Shown here piece by piece: positions 6,729 to 10,756 of a stretch of DNA of 10,756 nt (position 1 is the stretch's first letter; the number at the start of each line of letters is the position of its first letter). Location: the NCBI GenBank assembly GCA_964540815.1, contig CAZIOH010000143.1, positions 1 through 10,756 of the forward strand, given 5' to 3'. The notes under the pieces were generated by a model. That model worked only from the letters and a program-made list of their open reading frames with translations. It was not told where the DNA came from and searched no databases. A program made the translations under genes and the position numbers. The stretch is from CAZIOH01 sp964540815 (lineage in GTDB: Bacteria > Myxococcota_A > Polyangia > Fen-1088).

Positions 6729-8237
6729 GTGATCGTTCTTCCAGCGCCGCCGCTCGCGCCGGACGAGGCGGCGCGGCGCGTGGCCGGCGGCGCCGACCCG
6801 GTCTGGCTCAGCTCTCCGGGCGCGAGCTCCGACACCGCCGTCGCGCTCGATCTCGTGGCCTGCGATCCGGTCGAGCTGGTGCGCTCTGCCGCGCTCGAGG
6901 AGCTCGAGGACGCGTGGTCGAGGGCCCGCCGGCGCTGGGGTGTCGGGGCCGTGGCCGCCGCCGCCGCCGGGACGAGCGATCCCCGAGCGGCGCCGCCCAT
7001 CGCGGTGGGCTGGCTGTCCTATGACCTCGCGCGTGCCTGGATGCCCATCGGGCGCGGCGGGCCGCCCCGCCCGCCGGGGCCAGCCGCGTGGCCGGCGGAT
7101 CTCGAGTTTCGATTCTTCGACGCGATCTGGATGAGAGAGCGGGACGGGTCCGAGGCGTTCGTGCTCGGGGCCGACCCGGGGTCCGCCGACCGGCTGCTGG
7201 CGCGACTCACGGCGAGGGGGCGCCACCCGCCGGGCGCCGAGCTCGGCGACGCGCGGAGGGACGGGCTCGGCGGACCACCGAGGCTCGGTCCCTGGTCGGG
7301 GGCCGAGGCTCGGACGGCCTATCTGGCGGCGGTCGCGCGGATCCAGGAGTACCTGCGGGCGGGAGACGTCTATCAGGTCAACCTGACCCGCCGCCTGACG
7401 GCGGAGCTCGGACCAGGAGATCCGGTGTGGATGGCGGCCGAGCTGCGGGCGCGTGCGCCGGCGCCACACGCGATCTGGCTCGGCGCGCGCAGCGTGGAGG
7501 GAGGCCCGCTCGACCGCCTGGTGGTGGGCAACTCCCCCGAGCGCTTTCTGCGGGTCGAGCCAGGCGGACGGGTCGAGACCCGGCCCATCAAGGGGACCCG
7601 CGCGCGTGGGCTCCGCGCCCGCGCCGGGCGGCGAGCTGTCGGCCAAGGAGACGCGATCGACGAGGCGATCGAACACCAGCTGGAAGCGGCGATTGACCCC
7701 GAGCTCGACGCGGCCGCGCGGCGGGCGCTGCTGGCCTCGCCCAAGGATCGCGCGGAGCACGTGATGATCGTCGATCTCGAGCGCAACGATCTCGGACGCG
7801 TGGCCAAGGTGGGCAGCGTGGTGTGCCGGGACCTGGCGCGGGCGGTGGCCTTTCCGCGGGTGCATCACCTGGTGTCCACCGTGAGCGCCGAGCTCCGCCC
7901 CGGGGTCGGCCTCGAGGAGCTGCTGCGTGCGACCTTCCCGGGCGGCTCGATCACCGGCGCACCCAAGCGCCGGGCCATGGAGATCATCGACGCGCTCGAG
8001 CCCGTCCCGCGGGGGATCTACACAGGCGCGACCGGCTGGCTGGGCGCCGCCGGGAACCTGGATCTCGCCGTCGCCATCCGGACGGCGATCGTCGATCGCG
8101 GTCGGATCGGGCTCGGTGTGGGCGGCGGAATCGTGATCGACTCGGTCCCAGAGGAGGAATGGATCGAGACGGAGCTCAAGGCCCGCGCCTTCCTCGAGCT
8201 CGGACGGCGCGTGGAAGACCGGGCCATCCTGCCCTGA
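6729..8237 (+). CDS. pabB: Aminodeoxychorismate synthase component I (PabB)
   Basis: A 502-residue chorismate-utilising enzyme. With glutamine-derived ammonia from a PabA/TrpG-type amidotransferase it would convert chorismate to 4-amino-4-deoxychorismate, leading to p-aminobenzoate and folate. The N-terminal domain includes GWLSYDLARAW. The catalytic domain starts near residue 197 and shows DVYQVNLTRRL, GNSPERFLRV, P286-I-K288-G-T290, DRAEHVMIVDLERNDLGRVA (340-359), GSITGAPK (406-413) and the Gly-rich GLGVGGGIV. Lysine in PIKGT, where TrpE has alanine (PIAGT), is the accepted PabB marker and argues against anthranilate or isochorismate synthase. An extra stretch of roughly 25-30 residues, rich in Arg, Ala and Glu, lies between PIKGT and DRAEH. 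No pabA or pabC is adjacent, so the amidotransferase must be encoded elsewhere. The start is GTG at 6729, with no clear ribosome binding site, 43 nt after pgsA. Confidence 0.9.
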   Translation: MIVLPAPPLAPDEAARRVAGGADPVWLSSPGASSDTAVALDLVACDPVELVRSAALEELEDAWSRARRRWGVGAVAAAAAGTSDPRAAPPIAVGWLSYDLARAWMPIGRGGPPRPPGPAAWPADLEFRFFDAIWMRERDGSEAFVLGADPGSADRLLARLTARGRHPPGAELGDARRDGLGGPPRLGPWSGAEARTAYLAAVARIQEYLRAGDVYQVNLTRRLTAELGPGDPVWMAAELRARAPAPHAIWLGARSVEGGPLDRLVVGNSPERFLRVEPGGRVETRPIKGTRARGLRARAGRRAVGQGDAIDEAIEHQLEAAIDPELDAAARRALLASPKDRAEHVMIVDLERNDLGRVAKVGSVVCRDLARAVAFPRVHHLVSTVSAELRPGVGLEELLRATFPGGSITGAPKRRAMEIIDALEPVPRGIYTGATGWLGAAGNLDLAVAIRTAIVDRGRIGLGVGGGIVIDSVPEEEWIETELKARAFLELGRRVEDRAILP

Positions 8238-8262
8238 TTGCTCGGGAAGCCGGGGGTGCGGT

Positions 8263-8295
8263 GCGCAAAGGGCGCGGGTCGACTTTGCGCCCGCG
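8263..8295 (+). terminator. Overlapping alternative hairpins after pabB
   Basis: GCGCAAAG (8263-8270) pairs with CTTTGCGC (8283-8290) over 8 bp with a 12-nt loop. An alternative 6-bp stem, CGCGGG (8273-8278) with CCCGCG (8290-8295), shares one base of the right arm and uses the loop of the first, so the two largely exclude each other. They begin 25 nt after the pabB stop. No U-tract follows. The most likely role is a 3' end of the pabB transcript; switching between the forms is speculation. Confidence 0.4.
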
Positions 8296-8433
8296 GCTGC
8301 GCCGCCAAGAGGGATCCGAGCGAGGGCTCGAGCGGTCTCATTTCCCTGTGGCCATCAAGTCCCTTCCACCGGCTCCCGATGGGGGGGGCCGGCGGTGCCG
8401 CGGTTCGGCACGCCGATGGAAACCGTCTTCAGA

Positions 8434-8437
8434 GAGG
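8434..8437 (+). promoter_or_regulatory. Shine-Dalgarno site for the surface lipoprotein
   Basis: GAGG within agagaggaac lies 8 nt before the ATG at 8446. It selects this ATG (or the adjacent one at 8449) over an in-frame GTG at 8395 and places the lipoprotein signal sequence at the very N-terminus. Confidence 0.65.
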
Positions 8438-8445
8438 AACAAATC

Positions 8446-9873
8446 ATGATGAGCCGGCTCACCTTTGGGAGAGTGGCCTTGGTGTACGCGGTCGGAATGG
8501 CGGCCGCGGCGGGCTGCGGGGCAGGCGGCGACGGCGCCGCGGGCACGGAGGGCACGAGCACCCTCGCCAGCAGCTCCAGCAGCAGGCGACGGCCTCACGG
8601 CTCGGGGGGCGCGGGCGCGCCGATGGGCACGGGCGGAGGCACAGGAACCGGCGGCACGACCAGCACGGGCGGCGCGATCGGCACGGGGGGCGCGGTCGGC
8701 ACGGGGGGCGCGATCGCCACGGGCGGCGCGACGGGCGCCGGCGGCGTGATCGCCACCGGCGGCGTGACCGGGACCGGCGGCGCGATCGGCACGGCGGGCT
8801 CTGGCGCGGGCGGCAGCACCTCCGCGAGCGGGGGGGCCGGGACCAACACCGGTGGGGCCGGAGGTGGTGGCACAGGAGGACTGGTGGTCGGAAATCCGAA
8901 CGGTCACTGTGCGGTGCCGGCGGCTGCCCAGGCCGTCGACGTCTCGAGCCCCACGACGACGGTGGGAACTGGCACGGCGGCGAGCTGCACGGCCGCCGCG
9001 GTCGTGGCGGCCGTCCACGCGGGCGGCGTCGTGACCTTCCGCTGCGGTCCCGATCCCCTCACCATCCCGGTTCCCGAGATCGACATCTTCAATGACGGTG
9101 GCCAGGCCCAGGACGGCAGCGTCACCCTCGATGGCGGCGGCAAGATCACGCTGTCGGCGGACGGAGACCATCGCATCCTGTACCAGAACACCTGCGATGG
9201 CAGCCTTCACTTCACGTCACCCCGCTGCGACATCCAGACCACGCCACACCTCGTGGTCCAGAACATCGCCTTCGCCAACGGCAAGGCCACGGCTGGCTCG
9301 AACAACACCAACGGCGGCGGGGCCATCTACGTCGGCGGCGGGACCTTCAAGGCCGTCAACATCCGCATCTCGAGCAGCGCCGAGGTCACGCCCGGCCAGG
9401 ACTTCGGTGGCGGCGCCATCTACGCCTTCGAGCAGACCCAGCCGGTCACCATCGTCAACAGCACCTTCGACGGCAACTCGGGCGCCAACGGAGGTGCCAT
9501 CTCCGGGCTGTTCTCTCCCGTCACCATCCTGAACAGCGTCTTCAGCGGTAACCAGGCGGTGGGTCACGGCGAGAATCCGGCGCGCCCCGGCACCACCGGC
9601 GGCGGTCTCGGGGGTGCCATCTACGTCGACGGAAACGACTTCACCCTCTCCCTGTGCGGGACCCTCTTCGACACCAACCTCGCCAACGAGCTCGGCTCGG
9701 GCGCCATCTTCCAGGTGGTCGACGATCTGAACGGCGATCTGGTGATCGACCAGTCCACCTTGCACGCGAACAGCAACGTCGGCAGCGTGCAGTCGCACCC
9801 CGGGATCTACGTCGAGGCCCGGGACAAGGCCGGCAACGCGGGCGTCTCCATCACCAACTCCACGTTCAACTAG
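8446..9873 (+). CDS. Surface lipoprotein with Thr-Gly-Gly repeat linker and Pmp-like beta-helix
   Basis: A 475-residue predicted lipoprotein. The signal sequence (residues 1-23, core VALVYAVGMAAAA) ends at a likely lipid-modified C24 in A-A-G-C; the lipobox has Ala where Leu is usual. After a Ser-rich stretch comes a Gly/Thr linker of about eight six-residue repeats, pattern [IVT]-[GA]-T-G-G-[AV] (about 67-120). A Cys-containing domain follows (about 150-265). Residues about 268-475 form a parallel beta-helix of the pectate-lyase or polymorphic outer membrane protein (Pmp) type, shown by repeated GGAI motifs (GGGAIYV, GGGAIYA, NGGAISG, LGGAIYV, GSGAIFQ) alternating with F-x-x-N motifs (FDGN, FSGN, FDTN). 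No catalytic residues of polysaccharide lyases are evident, so an adhesive or structural surface role is inferred. The protein ends at ITNSTFN, within a helix rung, so the last turn may be incomplete. A strong hairpin follows the stop. Confidence 0.85.
   Translation: MMSRLTFGRVALVYAVGMAAAAGCGAGGDGAAGTEGTSTLASSSSSRRRPHGSGGAGAPMGTGGGTGTGGTTSTGGAIGTGGAVGTGGAIATGGATGAGGVIATGGVTGTGGAIGTAGSGAGGSTSASGGAGTNTGGAGGGGTGGLVVGNPNGHCAVPAAAQAVDVSSPTTTVGTGTAASCTAAAVVAAVHAGGVVTFRCGPDPLTIPVPEIDIFNDGGQAQDGSVTLDGGGKITLSADGDHRILYQNTCDGSLHFTSPRCDIQTTPHLVVQNIAFANGKATAGSNNTNGGGAIYVGGGTFKAVNIRISSSAEVTPGQDFGGGAIYAFEQTQPVTIVNSTFDGNSGANGGAISGLFSPVTILNSVFSGNQAVGHGENPARPGTTGGGLGGAIYVDGNDFTLSLCGTLFDTNLANELGSGAIFQVVDDLNGDLVIDQSTLHANSNVGSVQSHPGIYVEARDKAGNAGVSITNSTFN
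8644..8805 (+). repeat. Tandem 18-nt in-frame repeat in the lipoprotein linker
   Basis: About nine copies of an 18-nt unit with consensus GGCACGGGCGGCGCGATC, imperfect, each coding for six residues such as G-T-G-G-A-I. The period is a multiple of three, so copy-number change would lengthen or shorten the linker without breaking the frame. The two neighbouring copies at 8680-8715 differ at a single base, as expected of recent duplication. Confidence 0.85.
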
Positions 9874-9877
9874 TCCA

Positions 9878-9909
9878 GTGCTCCTCCCGCTATTTCGCGG
9901 GAGGAGCAC
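9878..9909 (+). terminator. Perfect 13-bp hairpin after the lipoprotein gene
   Basis: GTGCTCCTCCCGC (9878-9890) and its exact complement GCGGGAGGAGCAC (9897-9909) form a perfect 13-bp stem with a 6-nt loop, tattc-like (tatttc), starting 4 nt after the TAG stop. No U-tract follows (cagtcccc). It is the strongest inverted repeat in the window and probably ends or stabilises the lipoprotein mRNA. Confidence 0.65.
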
Positions 9910-9970
9910 CAGTCCCCGCATCACGGGCGGAAGGCGCGGGCGAGGTGCTGGACCGGCGCGCGCTGTTCGG

Positions 9971-10003
9971 GCGGCTCGCTCGCGCGTCAGCGCGGCTCGC
10001 TCG
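9971..10003 (+). repeat. 12-bp direct repeat, period 21
   Basis: GCGGCTCGCTCG occurs at 9971-9982 and again at 9992-10003, exactly 21 bp (two helical turns) apart, in the gap before the cytochrome gene. The spacing would fit a dimeric DNA-binding protein, but no known operator is recognised and chance in GC-rich DNA is possible. Confidence 0.4.
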
Positions 10004-10123
10004 ATCCCGAGGACCCGAGAGCCGAAGGACCGCCCTTTCCGCAGCAAGCCCCGTGCGAACACGCGTCCCGCGTCGTAGGCTGGTCGAGATGGGACGGTTG
10101 CTCCGCGGGAGCGCCCCTCGCTG

Positions 10124-10609
10124 ATGGGGCGCGCTTGCATTCAGGTCCTCGGGCCAGGGATCCTCGGCATCCTGCTCAGCCTGGTTCCGTGGGCGGGCGG
10201 GGGATGCGGGGGAGGTGGCGCGGCGACCGGGGTCACACCGGATGCGAGCCGAGATGCCATGGACGCCACCACCACCACTTGCGTCGAGCCGAGCCCGGAC
10301 TTTGCCCACGTTCGGCAGCTCTTGATGGAAGAGTGCGTCTCCTGCCACGGCCAGGGGAATGACCTCGATCTCTCGACCAGCGTCGCGTATGCGAACCTGG
10401 TGGGGCACGCCGCTCCGCAGGCCGAGAGTTGCGGTGGAACGCTGGTGGTGCCGGGCTCCCCCGAGACCAGCTACCTCTACATCAAGTTGACCACGGCGAA
10501 CCCCTGCGCTGGAGAACAGATGCCCCGCTCGGAATTCTTTCCGGTCCCGCTCTCGAGCTGCCTGCAGGCCATGGTGCACGACTGGATCGCGGCCGGCGCG
10601 GGCCCGTAG
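10124..10609 (+). CDS. Small secreted monohaem c-type cytochrome, probable lipoprotein
   Basis: A 161-residue exported protein. Residues 9-23 form a hydrophobic signal core; C28 follows three glycines and may be lipid-modified, although the lipobox is not canonical. After a Thr/Asp-rich spacer, the cytochrome domain starts near residue 58: HVRQLLMEE, then the haem motif C71-V-S-C74-H75, LDLSTSVAYANLVG, VVPGSPETSYLYIKLT, EQM133P and a C-terminal helix ending HDWIAAGAGP. This order matches the small cytochrome c-like domains common in surface proteins of Myxococcota and Planctomycetota (recollection of the family). M133 in EQMP is the likely sixth haem ligand. Extra cysteines C53, C103, C128 and C146 could form disulfides. 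The ATG at 10124 is the first start in this frame; a GCGGGAG at 10105-10111 is too far away to be a good ribosome binding site. Electron transfer or redox sensing at the envelope is inferred; no partner is adjacent. Confidence 0.82.
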   Translation: MGRACIQVLGPGILGILLSLVPWAGGGCGGGGAATGVTPDASRDAMDATTTTCVEPSPDFAHVRQLLMEECVSCHGQGNDLDLSTSVAYANLVGHAAPQAESCGGTLVVPGSPETSYLYIKLTTANPCAGEQMPRSEFFPVPLSSCLQAMVHDWIAAGAGP

Positions 10610-10643
10610 CGTCGGTGAGCGTCCGATTGGAGGACGGCCGACG
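10610..10643 (+). terminator. Nested hairpin directly after the cytochrome stop
   Basis: Outer arms CGTCGG (10610-10615) and CCGACG (10638-10643) enclose inner arms CGTCC (10620-10624) and GGACG (10632-10636) with a 7-nt loop. The structure is an interrupted stem of 11 bp beginning at the base after the TAG. No T-run follows (atctctcc). It probably marks the transcript end. Confidence 0.45.
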
Positions 10644-10756
10644 ATCTCTCCGCCGCTCGCAGCGCCGGGCCTGCGCTTCCGCTCCTCATGTACGCACGAG
10701 CACATTCCGGTGCGGTTCTCGGCCCGGCTTCGCCATCGGGCCGGCTTGTCGGCCGC

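Noticed and set aside
3734..7000. A 1088-codon open frame on the minus strand
   Set aside because: It lies antisense to the radical SAM gene, pgsA and the start of pabB, all of which have recognisable motifs. Its product is compositionally biased (Arg, Ala, Gly, His, Glu, Gln) and has no domain pattern. Long antisense frames are expected at this GC content.
6729..8237. Anthranilate synthase component I (TrpE)
   Set aside because: The motif reads PIKGT with lysine at residue 288, the PabB form, and no trp genes are adjacent.
8644..8805. CRISPR-like repeat array
   Set aside because: The units are directly adjacent without spacers and keep the codon frame of the lipoprotein, so they are a coding tandem repeat.
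8338..9210. Minus-strand Ala/Arg-rich frame of 290 codons
   Set aside because: It is the antisense of the Gly/Thr repeat region of the lipoprotein; the repeat itself creates the open frame.
10721..10742. Inverted repeat GGCCCG/CGGGCC near the right edge
   Set aside because: Six GC pairs around a 10-nt loop are expected by chance here, and the window ends before the context can be judged.

Overview
The window is very GC-rich and densely coding, with a strong G/C bias at third codon positions. It looks like a chromosomal segment of a Myxococcota-type (formerly Deltaproteobacteria) bacterium. The clues are GC content, a surface lipoprotein with a long Thr-Gly-Gly repeat linker followed by a Pmp-like beta-helix, and a lipoprotein-like monohaem cytochrome; the taxonomic call is inference. 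No mobile element, CRISPR array, tRNA or rRNA was recognised.

Layout. The left edge (3-535, +) holds the C-terminal end of an unrecognised protein, overlapping by ATGA a small four-helix membrane protein, then a stem-loop at 536-555. Next is nadB (L-aspartate oxidase, 717-2315, minus), divergent across about 120 bp from a secreted lytic transglycosylase (2439-3203, +). All remaining genes are on the plus strand: a membrane-anchored haem-binding protein (3301-3834), an uncharacterised cobalamin-binding-type radical SAM protein (3929-5989), pgsA (6059-6685) and pabB (6729-8237). The right side holds a repeat-rich beta-helix surface lipoprotein (8446-9873) and a small monohaem c-type cytochrome, probably a lipoprotein (10124-10609). 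Hairpins follow several stop codons (536, 3862, 8263, 9878, 10610) and suggest short transcription units rather than one long operon; none has a proper U-tract.

How the genes fit together. nadB (NAD synthesis), pgsA (phosphatidylglycerol synthesis) and pabB (folate precursor synthesis) are housekeeping genes without their usual partners nearby. The transglycosylase, haem-binding protein, PgsA, lipoprotein and cytochrome all act in the envelope or periplasm, but the sequence does not show that they form one system. The least understood gene is the radical SAM protein: it belongs to a conserved family of unknown function and has a C-x4-C-x2-C cluster motif instead of C-x3-C-x2-C.

Gene-free stretches are all under 300 bases. 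536-716 holds a hairpin and a possible decayed minus-strand coding remnant. 8238-8445 holds a hairpin and a G8 tract. 9874-10123 holds a strong hairpin and a 12-bp direct repeat. 10610-10756 holds a nested hairpin and otherwise nothing I recognise. I see no convincing novel multi-gene system; the findings are individual oddities.
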